From assembly GCA_016706545.1 (NCBI GenBank), contig JADJJK010000006.1:122501-186500 (forward strand): a stretch of 64,000 nucleotides of DNA, read 5' to 3'. Within the stretch, counting starts at the first letter, position 1. Every line of letters starts with the position of its first letter. This DNA comes from Myxococcales bacterium. Its GTDB lineage: Bacteria; Myxococcota_A; Polyangia; Haliangiales; Haliangiaceae. This document shows positions 27,558 to 38,792 of the stretch, piece after piece. The notes beneath the pieces were generated by a model that was not told the origin of the DNA, searched no databases, and was given only the letters and a program-made list of their open reading frames with translations. The translations under genes were made by a program, and so were the position numbers.

Positions 27558-29117
27558 ATGAAGCGAACACGCATGAAACCTCTCCTGTGGTCCTGTCTGC
27601 TCCTGGGGCTAGCTGGCGGCTGTAGCGTCGCCGTTCCCGCCGAGGATCCGGCAGGCGCGGTGCAGCCAGGGCTCGACGGCAAGCTGGAAGCGGCCGCGGC
27701 GGCCGCGGACGTGCCGGCGGCGCTGCTCAAGGCCATCGGCTACGTGGAGACGCGCTGGCAGATGGTGGACGGCGAGGAGCACGAGGGCTCCCAGGCGCGT
27801 TATGGCGTGATGGGCCTGGGTGACGAGCGGCTGGCTCGTGGGGCCGCGTTGCTCGGCCGCTCGGCGGACGAGCTGAAGGCCAGCCCGCAGCTGAACCTGG
27901 ACGCCGCCGCGGCGCTCCTGGCCGAGGCTGGCAAGGCGCACGGCGCCAGCGTCGGCTCGCTGATGTCGTGGCAGGAGGCCGTGGGGGTCTACAGCGGCAT
28001 CGAAGACGTCGACGCGCGCAAGGACTACATCGGCAGCGTGTACGGCGTGCTGCGCAGCGGCGCCAGCGAGCACTCCGAGGCCGGCGAGCTGATCGCGCAG
28101 ATCGCCCCCCATGACCTGCCCGAGCTTCGGCTGGGCCTCATCAACGTGTCCTCGGCGGACTACGCCGCCGCGATCTGGCGGCCATCGCCGAACTACAACG
28201 CGCGACCGGCCGGGACGCGGGTCAGCATGGTCATCATCCATAGCTGTGAGGGTGGCTACGCGGGGTGCTGGGGTTGGCTGCGCAACTCGGCGGCCAGCGC
28301 CAGCGCGCACTACGTGGTCAAGGAAGACGGCGCGGAGATCACCCAGCTCGTCCGGGAATCGGACCGCGCCTGGCACATCTCCGCGATGTACCGTTGCAGC
28401 CTCAACGACAGCGTCGACTGCGCCAAGAACGGCGTGTCCAGCAACCACTTCACCGTGGGCATCGAGCACGGCGGCTTTGCGTCGCAGGCCAAGTGGCCGG
28501 CCTCGCAGATCGAGTCCTCGGCCAAGCTGACGTGCGACATCACGCGCGACCACGGCATCGTCCGTGACCGCAACCACATCGTGGCGCACGGTCGCCTGCA
28601 GCCGGAGACCCGCACGGATCCGGGCGCCAACTGGCCGTGGGCGCAGTACATCGACCGCGTGCGCGCGCTGTGCAGCGACGGGCCGGGGACCGGCGTGTCG
28701 ATCATCGTCGACTCCAACAACGCCAACAACGACGCGACCAAGGCCAAGATCGAGCTGGCTGGGACTTGGACCTCGTCGACGAGCACGCCGGGGTACTACG
28801 GCAGCGGCTACTGGTCTGCCAACACCGAGGCGGTGTCCGCGCCAGCGACCTTCTGGTTCTACCTGGCGGCCGATGGCGCCCACGCGGTGGACGCCTGGTG
28901 GACCGCCGGCACCAACCGCGCGGCCGCCGCGCCGTTTGTCGCCTACAACGCCGCCGGTACCGAGCTTGGCCGGGTGAGCGCAGATCAGCGCGCCAACGGC
29001 AGCCGCTGGAACCAGCTCGGCACGTGGAACTTCACGCGCGGCTGGAACCGGGTGGTGCTCTCGCGCTGGACCACCGCGGGCGCCGTGGTCATCGCCGACG
29101 CGCTCCGCGTCCGCTGA
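27558..29117 (+). CDS. Lipid-anchored N-acetylmuramoyl-L-alanine amidase with golvesin-like C-terminal domain
   Basis: A 519-aa envelope protein. Signal peptide with lipobox LAGGC. Residues about 40-170 resemble a lysozyme-like/transglycosylase scaffold (AALLKAIGYVETRWQMV...YGVMGLGD), where a Glu of VETRW sits where the catalytic Glu would be. The middle is an Amidase_2 (PGRP-like) zinc domain: MVIIHSCEG, SAHYVVKEDG, WHISAMYRCSLND, VGIEHGG, and IVAHGRLQPETRTDPGANWPW with the third zinc ligand region. The last 130 residues (IIVDSNNANND...VIADALRVR) match the golvesin/Xly_CBD beta-sandwich that often decorates such enzymes and may bind wall or matrix polymers. It cleaves the amide bond between muramic acid and L-Ala in peptidoglycan (family knowledge). 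Confidence 0.9.
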   Translation: MKRTRMKPLLWSCLLLGLAGGCSVAVPAEDPAGAVQPGLDGKLEAAAAAADVPAALLKAIGYVETRWQMVDGEEHEGSQARYGVMGLGDERLARGAALLGRSADELKASPQLNLDAAAALLAEAGKAHGASVGSLMSWQEAVGVYSGIEDVDARKDYIGSVYGVLRSGASEHSEAGELIAQIAPHDLPELRLGLINVSSADYAAAIWRPSPNYNARPAGTRVSMVIIHSCEGGYAGCWGWLRNSAASASAHYVVKEDGAEITQLVRESDRAWHISAMYRCSLNDSVDCAKNGVSSNHFTVGIEHGGFASQAKWPASQIESSAKLTCDITRDHGIVRDRNHIVAHGRLQPETRTDPGANWPWAQYIDRVRALCSDGPGTGVSIIVDSNNANNDATKAKIELAGTWTSSTSTPGYYGSGYWSANTEAVSAPATFWFYLAADGAHAVDAWWTAGTNRAAAAPFVAYNAAGTELGRVSADQRANGSRWNQLGTWNFTRGWNRVVLSRWTTAGAVVIADALRVR

Positions 29118-29123
29118 GCCCCG

Positions 29124-30449
29124 ATGCGGTCACCCCTCGGCACGATCTGGCGGCGGACGGCGGCGCTGACGCTGGCGGTATCTTCTGTTGGCGCCGCTTG
29201 TGGCAAGGCGCGGCGGGCCGCCGCGCCGGAGGCCGCAGAGGCTGCAGACCCCGCAGCGGCGGCGGTCGCGGTCGCTGGGCCTGCGGAGGAGTGGCCGGCG
29301 CACGGCCAGGAGCTGCCGCCGCAGCTCGCTGCGGACGCCAGAGGGTTGCCAGGGCACCTGGTGCTGGCGGTCGGGCCGGCGCTGTGGCGGCTGGAGCTGG
29401 CGGCCGCGCGCGTCTCCTCGCTGGCCGCGCTGACCGCGAGCCTTGGGCCCGAGATCACGCTGTTCCCCACCGCGGCCGGGCAATCCTCGTCGGTGTGGAT
29501 CGCGTCGCGAGGGCACGACGCGGAGCACGTGGAGCAGCTCGCGGTGGCGCAGGGGGGCAAGGCGCGGCTGCTTGGCCCGGCGGCCCAGCAGGTGCGGCAC
29601 GCGACGCTCACGCCGGATGGCGGACACGTGATCTTCGAGTCCAGCCATCAGAGCTTCCGCGACCTCTACATGCTGGAGCTGGAAAGCGGCGCGCTGGCGC
29701 GGCTCACCGACAACCGCGAGGGCAACTTCGAGCCGACCCTGTCGGCCGACGGCAAGACGCTGGCGTTCTCCAGCTCGCGTGATGGCGACTCGGAGATCTA
29801 CGCGCTGACGGTGCCGGCGAAGTTGCCAGCGGCGCTGCCAGCGGCGCAGCGGCTGACCGCCTTTCATCGCGATGACTTCTCGCCGGTGTTCGGGCCACTC
29901 GGGCGCTTGGCCTTCGTGAGCGACCGCGAGGGCGCCGACCGGATCTTCGTGGTGCGGCCCGACGGCACCGAGCTCCTGCGCGTCACCAGCGAGCGCGAGG
30001 CCGGGGCCATCGAGGCAGCGCCGGCGTGGTCGCCCGCGGGCGCGCTGGCGTACGTGCGCACCGAGAAGGGGCGCTCGGAGCTGCGGGTCGGGGCCCCGGG
30101 CACGACCGCGTGGCAGCGGCTGACGCCTCCTGAGGCCTCGGCGCTGTCGTATGCGTGGTCACCTGACGGCGACTGGCTGGTTGCGCTCGAGGTCCCCTGG
30201 CCTTCGACCAGTCCGACCGGCAGGCTGACAGCCAGTCCAACCGGCAGTCCAACCGGCAGTCCAACCGGCAGTCCAACCGGGCCGGCAGGCGGACCGCCTG
30301 GCGCCGGCAAGCGCGTCCGCGCGCAGCTCTGGGCTAGCCACCGCGACGGGCAAAGGCGCGTCCTGGTGCTCGCCGAGGTGGACGCGGACGCGGTGGTGCG
30401 CTGGCTGCCAGCGCCCGCCGTCGCCGAGCCTGGCGCCGCGGCGCGGTAG
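29124..30449 (+). CDS. TolB-like (PD40) beta-propeller lipoprotein
   Basis: A 441-aa exported protein starting 6 bases after the amidase stop. The N-terminal hydrophobic segment ends in VGAAC, a likely lipobox. The core has TolB/PD40 blades: HATLTPDGGHVIFESSHQ..DLYMLELESGALARLT, FEPTLSADGKTLAFSSSRDGDSEIYAL, FSPVFGPLGRLAFVSDREGADRIFVV, AAPAWSPAGALAYVRTEKGRSEL. A Pro/Thr/Gly/Ser repeat (12-bp unit, four copies, 30234-30281) interrupts the last blade. Unlike TolB there is no tol-pal neighbourhood. Co-transcription with the amidase suggests an envelope or surface role. Confidence 0.82.
   Translation: MRSPLGTIWRRTAALTLAVSSVGAACGKARRAAAPEAAEAADPAAAAVAVAGPAEEWPAHGQELPPQLAADARGLPGHLVLAVGPALWRLELAAARVSSLAALTASLGPEITLFPTAAGQSSSVWIASRGHDAEHVEQLAVAQGGKARLLGPAAQQVRHATLTPDGGHVIFESSHQSFRDLYMLELESGALARLTDNREGNFEPTLSADGKTLAFSSSRDGDSEIYALTVPAKLPAALPAAQRLTAFHRDDFSPVFGPLGRLAFVSDREGADRIFVVRPDGTELLRVTSEREAGAIEAAPAWSPAGALAYVRTEKGRSELRVGAPGTTAWQRLTPPEASALSYAWSPDGDWLVALEVPWPSTSPTGRLTASPTGSPTGSPTGSPTGPAGGPPGAGKRVRAQLWASHRDGQRRVLVLAEVDADAVVRWLPAPAVAEPGAAAR
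30234..30281 (+). repeat. 12-bp tandem repeat inside the TolB-like gene
   Basis: Four copies of AGTCCAACCGGC encode a repeated SPTG tetrapeptide between the fifth propeller blade and the C-terminus. In-frame unit length means that copy-number change would not break the gene. Confidence 0.85.
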
Positions 30450-30641
30450 CCCACCTCGGCAGCTCCTGCGCGCCACCCTGTCCAAGCGCCCGCCGTCGCT
30501 CCAAGCGGTCAGGGCCTCACCTGGCTATCACCCTCGCGCGGCGGGGCCGTCACCGGAGCGCGGTGTAGTGGGCGCATGCTCGCGCGAGCCTTCACGTGGT
30601 CACGGACCCTCACCGCGGTGACGTCAGGGTACGCTTGGGAC

Positions 30642-31421
30642 ATGGTGGAACAAGTCCTGTCTCAAGCTCAGCTTCGCGTGGTCCGCGAGTATCTCGCGGC
30701 GCGCGAGCGAGAACGCCGCCACCTGGTGGCGTATGTCTCGGGCGCGCACGCCTACGGGTTCGCGTCGCCCGACAGCGACGTCGATCTCAAGTGCATCCAC
30801 GTCGCCGCCACCGGAGACCTGGTGGGGCTCTCGCCCGGCTCCGAGACGGCGGACCGCATCGAGATCATCGAGGGGGTGGAGGTCGACTACGGCTCCAACG
30901 AGCTCGCCGGCGCGCTGCGCGGCGCGATCAAGGGCAACGGCAACTACCTGGAGCGCTTCCTGGGCGAGCTGGTGGTGTCCTCCATGCCGGAGCTGGCCGA
31001 GGTGCGCCCCATCGTCACCCGGCTGCTGTCGCGGAGGGTGGCGCGGCACTACGCCGGCTTCGCGGCGGGGCAGCTCCGCTTGTTCGAGGACAAGCCCACG
31101 GCCAAGCGCGCGCTCTACGTGCTGCGCACCAGCGCCACCGGGCGGCATCTCCTGGCCAGCGGTGAGCTGGTCACGGATCTGCGGCAGCTCGCGGCGCAGT
31201 ACGCGCCGCCCCAGGTCGAGGAGCTGTTCGAGCTCAAGCGCAGTGGTGAGCAGAGCGCGCTGGCGCCCGAGCACGCCGCGGCCTGGCGCGCGCGCCTGCA
31301 AGAGGCCATCGCGCAGGTGGACGCGAACCTCGAGCGCTCGGTGCTCCCCGAGGAGCCCTCTGCGCGCGCCGCCGCTGACGCCGAGGAGTGGCTGCGCGGC
31401 GTGCGCCGGCACTACTGGTGA
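30642..31421 (+). CDS. RlaP-type predicted nucleotidyltransferase
   Basis: A 259-aa member of the RNA-ligase-associated nucleotidyltransferase (RlaP, COG3541-like) group of the DNA polymerase beta superfamily. The nucleotide-binding signature reads YVSGAHAYGFASPDSDVDLKCI, i.e. SG...SD.D with the two metal-binding Asp. A further conserved acidic residue lies in EGVEVDYGSNELAG. The C-terminal half is helical (AKRALYVLRTSATGRHLL...ELFELKRSGE). The substrate is unknown for the family; a role in RNA repair has been proposed from gene neighbourhoods. No RNA ligase is in this window. The ATG at 30642 is chosen because the protein family starts just before VREYLA; the frame is open to 30576. Confidence 0.87.
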   Translation: MVEQVLSQAQLRVVREYLAARERERRHLVAYVSGAHAYGFASPDSDVDLKCIHVAATGDLVGLSPGSETADRIEIIEGVEVDYGSNELAGALRGAIKGNGNYLERFLGELVVSSMPELAEVRPIVTRLLSRRVARHYAGFAAGQLRLFEDKPTAKRALYVLRTSATGRHLLASGELVTDLRQLAAQYAPPQVEELFELKRSGEQSALAPEHAAAWRARLQEAIAQVDANLERSVLPEEPSARAAADAEEWLRGVRRHYW

Positions 31422-31422
31422 G

Positions 31423-32181
31423 CTAGCCGATGGTGAACCCGCCGTCCACCACCAGCGAGGTGCCGGTGGTGAACGAGGACGCCTCTGACAAGAGGTACAC
31501 CGCCGCTCCGGCGATCTCCTCGGGCTGGGCGTGGCGCCCAAGCGGGCTGCGCTTGACCACGTAGTCGCGCAGCGTGGGCGTATTGATGAGCGTCGAGGCG
31601 AACTTGGTCTCCACGAGCCCAGGGCAGATCGCGTTGACCCGGATGCCGGAGGAGCCAAGCTCGGTGGCCAAGGTCTGGGTCATGCTGATCACCGCGGCCT
31701 TGGTCATGCCGTAGAAGCCTTGCATGGGCGCGGCGCGCAGGCCGGCCACGCTGGCCACGTTGACGATGGACGCGGCGCCGCCGCGGGCGCGCGCGTGCTT
31801 GACCATGGCGCGCGCGCCGTACAGGTAGCCGCGCACGTTGACCTCGAAGGTCTTCTCCATCGCGGCGTCGGGCGTGTCCACGAGCGGACCGAAGTAGGGG
31901 TTGGTCGCCGCGTTGCTGACCAGGCCATCCACCCGACCAAAGTGCTCCACCGCCCTGGCGAACAGCGCGTCCACCTCCTGGGGCTTGCCGGTGTGGCAGG
32001 CCAGCGCGAGCGCCTGGCCTGGCGCGAAGGTGGCGGCGGTGGCGTCGAGATCTTCCTGCTTGCGAGACGCCAGCACGACCTTGGCGCCTGCGTTGGCGCA
32101 GGCGTGGGCGATGGCGGCGCCGATGCCGCGGCTAGCGCCGGTGATGATGATGACTTTATTGGCGAGTCCTGGCTCGTTCAT
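31423..32181 (-). CDS. Short-chain dehydrogenase/reductase
   Basis: A 252-aa classical SDR. Cofactor motif TGASRGIG is at residues about 15-22, the structural SNAATN block (equivalent to NNAG) near 90, and the catalytic Ser and Tyr-Lys in SVAGLRAAPMQGFYGMTKAA. Basic residues after the second strand (LASRKQEDL) suggest NADP(H). The C-terminus (TGTSLVVDGGFTIG) is typical of the 3-oxoacyl reductase-like subgroup. Divergent from the acyl-CoA dehydrogenase gene, so a fatty-acid role is plausible but unproven. It overlaps nothing and ends 2 bases after the RlaP stop. Confidence 0.92.
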   Translation of the reverse strand: MNEPGLANKVIIITGASRGIGAAIAHACANAGAKVVLASRKQEDLDATAATFAPGQALALACHTGKPQEVDALFARAVEHFGRVDGLVSNAATNPYFGPLVDTPDAAMEKTFEVNVRGYLYGARAMVKHARARGGAASIVNVASVAGLRAAPMQGFYGMTKAAVISMTQTLATELGSSGIRVNAICPGLVETKFASTLINTPTLRDYVVKRSPLGRHAQPEEIAGAAVYLLSEASSFTTGTSLVVDGGFTIG

Positions 32182-32382
32182 GGGAGCTGACGCTACGCCG
32201 GGCGCAGACCCAGCGGCCAGCGCGATCGTCGAAAACCCAGGCCGAGGTCCGCGGCATCGGCCTGGCCTTTGGGCAACGCCTGTCAGGCCGACTGCCGCGG
32301 CTCCCGCAGGTCAGCTCCCGTCAACCTCCCGTCAACTCCCGTGCCTCCGGCCAGGTTCCACCAGGCTCCCGACGGGACCTGC

Positions 32383-32411
32383 TTGACGCGACGCATTAGC
32401 TGGGCCATAAA
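32383..32411 (+). promoter_or_regulatory. Sigma70-type promoter of the acyl-CoA dehydrogenase gene
   Basis: TTGACG at 32383-32388 (5/6 match to -35) and CATAAA at 32406-32411 (4/6 match to -10) are separated by exactly 17 bases. The predicted transcription start falls near 32418, inside the palindrome that follows directly. Start codon at 32476 gives a leader of about 58 bases. Confidence 0.6.
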
Positions 32412-32429
32412 TGAATGACGGTTCATTCA
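32412..32429. promoter_or_regulatory. FadR-type (TetR family) operator palindrome
   Basis: TGAATGACGGTTCATTCA is a perfect 7-bp inverted repeat with a 4-bp centre. Its arms and spacing coincide with the consensus TGAATGAMTANTCATTCA known for the acyl-CoA-responsive TetR repressor FadR of Bacillus subtilis. It overlaps the predicted start of transcription of an acyl-CoA dehydrogenase gene, exactly where a repressor would act. The matching regulator gene is not in the window, so an unlinked TetR protein is inferred. Confidence 0.7.
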
Positions 32430-32475
32430 GAACCCGCCAGAAACCCGCGCGAGCGCCGCAGCACTGGAAGGCCTT

Positions 32476-34308
<1,833 letters not shown>

Positions 34309-34354
34309 GTCGCGGCGGCGGGCGGCGCAGGGCGACGCCTGCTACTGTGGCCGC

Positions 34355-35899
34355 ATGGCGCTTCGGCTCGGTGGCCTTCCGGATCTCGATCTGCTCTCGG
34401 TGCCGCTGCCGGCTGGCACCGAGATCACGACGCGCGTCGACCGCGAACAAGACGGCGTGCTGCGGCCGCAGGGCGCCGTTGGCCGGGTCGCCTCGACCAG
34501 CGAGGACCTGGTGGAGGTGTCGTTCCTCGACGGCACGCGCGGTCGCTACCTGCGCCACGAAGTGGTGCCTCGCAAGCTGGGCGTGGTGCGCTACGCCCAG
34601 CGCCGGGCGGCGAGCTGGCAGGCGCTGGCGCCGTGCATCGTCATCGACGCGCAGGTGGGCTCGCGCGCCTGGGGGCTGGCCGAGCGCGGCTCGGATGACG
34701 ATCGGCGCGGCGTGTTCGTGCTGCCGTTTCCGTGGACCACGGGCCTGGTGGAGCCGCCGCTCGATCTGGTGTCGCTCGACGGTTCGCTGATGTACTGGGA
34801 GATCGGCAAGGCGGTGCGACAGGCGCTGCGCGCCGATCCCAACACGCTGGAGATGTTGTTCTCCGCGCCGGCCGCGACCGATGAGATGGGCGAGGTGCTG
34901 CTCGGCTGCCGTACGGCCTTTCTGTCGCGCGAGATCTACGGCAGCTTTGGCCGCTACGCGCTGTCACAGCTCGACCGCCTGGAGCACAACCAGCGCCTGG
35001 CAGATCACCGCAGCTTGCTCCTTGGCTGGCTCGCCGCCGAGCCGACGCTGAGCCTGGACGCGGCGGCGGAGCGCCTGGCGGAGCGCGCGGCCATCATGGC
35101 GCCGACGCCGGAGGACGCGGTGCGCCGCGGGCGGGACTATCTCAAGCAGCTCTATCGCTCGCTCTACGATCAAGGCCTCCTGGCCAGCAACGAGTGGGCC
35201 GCGCTGGCCACCTTCGCCGCGGCGGGCGGCCGAGCCTTCGAGCCGCCGCGAGATCTGCGACCCAAGAACGCCTACAACCTGATCCGCCTGCTCGACCTGG
35301 CCATCCGCTGGCTGCGCGGCGAGCCGCCGACGGTGCAGGTGCCGGATGCGCTTCGACCGACGTTGTTCGCCATCAAGCGCGGCGAGCTGCCGATTCCCCA
35401 GGTCATGGACCAGGCGCGCGCGCTGACGCCAGCGCTGGAGGCCGCGCGCGAATCGAGCCCGCTGCCGCGGCTGGGGGACATCGCCCGCGCCGAGGACGCC
35501 TTGCGCCAGGTGCGCGAGCTGGCCGCCGCGCGCTGGCTGCGCGCGGGGGACGGACCGTGGGGCAGGGACGCCGCCAGTCCACCACGCGCGAGCTTTGACG
35601 AGCGGCCCCGCAGCGAAGGGCGCGAAGGGAGCGAGGGAGCGAAGGGAGCGAAGGGCGCGAAGGGCGCGAAGGGCGCGAAGAGCGCGAAGGGCGCGAAGGG
35701 AGCGAAGGGCGCGAAGGATGAGCTGCCCGCGCCCGGTGCTCACCAGGGGCCGGTGAGCTCGAGCTCGAGCAGCTCGCCGGGGCGATCGGGCGCATCTGGA
35801 TCGGTCACCGCCCACAGCCGGCCGGGCAGGTCGTGGCCACACACGCCCTCGAGCTTGTCGATCGCCAGCGCGCCGCGCTCGTCGAGCACGGGCGCATAG
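34355..35899 (+). CDS. RlaP-like nucleotidyltransferase with N-terminal beta-barrel and repetitive tail
   Basis: Second RlaP-like protein of the window. Residues 1-75 form an SH3/KOW-like barrel (TEITTRVDREQDGVLRPQG...VEVSFLDGTRGRYLR). The nucleotidyltransferase signature QVGSRAWGLAERGSDDDRRGVFVLPF (G-S...D-D-D) follows near 105-130, then a helical C-terminal half. From about 35603 the gene runs through twelve 9-bp repeats (GAAGGGCGC-like). In the literal frame it reads GAKGAK and then continues antisense through the end of the next gene to 35899. If the third repeat unit lacks one G, the frame would read S/R-E-G units and stop at 35719-35721, 19 bases before the convergent gene. I think the shorter end is the true one. 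Confidence 0.8.
   Translation: MALRLGGLPDLDLLSVPLPAGTEITTRVDREQDGVLRPQGAVGRVASTSEDLVEVSFLDGTRGRYLRHEVVPRKLGVVRYAQRRAASWQALAPCIVIDAQVGSRAWGLAERGSDDDRRGVFVLPFPWTTGLVEPPLDLVSLDGSLMYWEIGKAVRQALRADPNTLEMLFSAPAATDEMGEVLLGCRTAFLSREIYGSFGRYALSQLDRLEHNQRLADHRSLLLGWLAAEPTLSLDAAAERLAERAAIMAPTPEDAVRRGRDYLKQLYRSLYDQGLLASNEWAALATFAAAGGRAFEPPRDLRPKNAYNLIRLLDLAIRWLRGEPPTVQVPDALRPTLFAIKRGELPIPQVMDQARALTPALEAARESSPLPRLGDIARAEDALRQVRELAAARWLRAGDGPWGRDAASPPRASFDERPRSEGREGSEGAKGAKGAKGAKGAKSAKGAKGAKGAKDELPAPGAHQGPVSSSSSSSPGRSGASGSVTAHSRPGRSWPHTPSSLSIASAPRSSSTGA
35603..35718 (+). repeat. 9-bp tandem repeat (AGCGAAGGG / GCGAAGGGC) at a gene end
   Basis: About twelve to thirteen 9-bp units with few substitutions, all in the plus-strand gene. 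One unit (AGCGAGGGA region, near 35630) is a base short, which changes the frame of the downstream units from S/R-E-G to G-A-K. Slippage-prone by structure. Confidence 0.85.
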
Positions 35900-36859
35900 C
35901 GCAGCACTGGCGCGCCGTCGTCTGCGGCGCCTGGCGCCTCTCGGGCCTCTCGCGCCTCTCGGGCCTCTCGGCGCCTCTCGCGCCTCTGGCAGCCTGATGG
36001 TGCCTAGCGCGCTGCCGGCGACCTCGCCGTCATCGTAGAAGCTGGTCGTGTGCTCGGCGGCGGCCAGGTACCACAGGTTGTGCTCATCTCGTGGCGCCAG
36101 GTCGGTGAAGTGCAGGCGCGGGGAGCGGGGCAGGTCAGCGGCGCTGCGCTGGTCGCTGGACAGCGGCAGGCCGCCCAGGTCCACCGCGTGGAGCTGCAGC
36201 GCGGGCAGCGGCGCGCTGTGCGGGGCGTCCAGGAGCGCGGCCAGGCCCGCGCGCGGAAGCAGGATCAAGACATCCTGGGTCTCTCTCGCGCGCTCGGGGC
36301 CCCGTCCAGCGCCCTCGGTCACCGGCGGCGGGTCAGGAAGGCGGTCGCCGCCGCGGTTGGCGAGGTAGAGGCGCTCGCCCAGGCGCGCGCCTCCCTCGAG
36401 GTTGAGGTTTCCGGGCGCCACCACCGCTGTCCGCAAGTGCTCGTAGAGCCGCGGCAAGGCCACGACCTGCGGCGGGCCGCCGGGCCGCCAGGTCAAGGCG
36501 CCCTGGCGCGCGGCCAGGCCACCGGAGCCCATCGCCAGCACGCGGTCGCCGTCCGCGAACGCCAGCTCGAAGTCCGGCTTGTGCGCCTTGTTGCCGCGAG
36601 CGGCGTCAAACACCCGTCGGCCGTCCGGTCCCGCGGGCAGCGGCAGGTCGTCGACCCAGCCGGTGTCCGGATCGACCACGCCAACGAAGGCGGCGTCGTC
36701 CTGCAGCACGACGAGCGCCTGGCCCAACCGGCACAGCGCGGAGGAGGCGCGCACGTGCGCAGGCCGGTCCATCGCCACATCGGCGCCGCGCCGGTAGCGC
36801 AACGCGGTCCGGCGCAGGATCCGCACGGTCAATCGCGGATCGAGCGCGGCGCTCGCCAA
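35740..36859 (-). pseudogene. DUF6929-like beta-propeller protein, frameshifted in a repeat
   Basis: Minus-strand gene directly behind atpC. The 5' part has propeller blades: ASSALCRLGQALVVLQDDAAFVGVVDPDTG, AHKPDFELAFADGDRVLAMGS, PGNLNLEGGARLGERLYLANRGGD, DEHNLWYLAAAEHTTSFYDDGEV. The 3' part, in another frame, ends with AIDKLEGVCGHDLPGRLWAV and a final LLELELTGPW, the expected C-terminal signature of such propellers. The switch lies in a GAGGCGCGA 9-bp repeat (35931-35987): one unit has an extra C (plus-strand G near 35970). Family label is from memory. Start: TTG at 36859, two bases after the atpC stop, or ATG at 36772. Confidence 0.7.
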
Positions 36860-36861
36860 GA

Positions 36862-37287
36862 CTACGAAGCCTTGACGTCGAGACAGGCCTGGGCCCACTG
36901 CACGCGGTGCATCAGGTTCTGCCAGTCGCCATCGGTGGGCTTGTCGTCCCACTTGGCCAGCTCAGCCTCGGCGGCGCGCAGGTCCTTCTTCGCCGCCTCC
37001 ACGTCCACCTCGGCGGCCGGGACCGCCTTCTCGACGAGGATCTCCACCGCGCCGTCGAAGTCGATGCGCAGGTAGCCATCCGAGACCGCGTAGCGAGCGC
37101 GGCTCTTCTCGCCGATGGTGAGCACCCCTGGCCGCAGCGCGGTCAGCATTGGCACGTGCCCCGGCAACAGCTCGAACTCGCCGAGCTCGCCGGGAGCCGT
37201 GATCGCGTCGGTCTCGGCGTGAGCCACCACGCCGCGCGGGGTGACCAGGTTGATGCCGAGGAACGTGGACAGCGTGCCCGATGCCAT
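36862..37287 (-). CDS. atpC: F1Fo ATP synthase subunit epsilon
   Basis: A 141-aa epsilon subunit: rotor component that links gamma to the c-ring and can inhibit ATP hydrolysis. The N-terminal beta-sandwich shows INLVTPRGVVAHAETDAITAPGELGEFELLPGHVPMLTAL, the family signature, and AVSDGYLRIDFDGAVEILVEKAV. The C-terminal helical hairpin is present (AAKKDLRAAEAELAKWDD). Two bases after the atpD stop; last gene of the atp operon. Confidence 0.96.
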   Translation of the reverse strand: MASGTLSTFLGINLVTPRGVVAHAETDAITAPGELGEFELLPGHVPMLTALRPGVLTIGEKSRARYAVSDGYLRIDFDGAVEILVEKAVPAAEVDVEAAKKDLRAAEAELAKWDDKPTDGDWQNLMHRVQWAQACLDVKAS

Positions 37288-37289
37288 GA

Positions 37290-38747
<1,458 letters not shown>

Positions 38748-38792
38748 GGTTTGCTCGCTTCCTCTATGAAGATGCGTTGGGGAAAAGTTCGA

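Noticed and set aside
34964..36952. One long 662-aa minus-strand gene covering the propeller protein and the RlaP C-terminus
   Set aside because: Only the first half reads as protein; beyond the REA repeat the frame is antisense of the RlaP gene. The true C-terminus (LLELELTGPW) is in another frame and ends at 35740.
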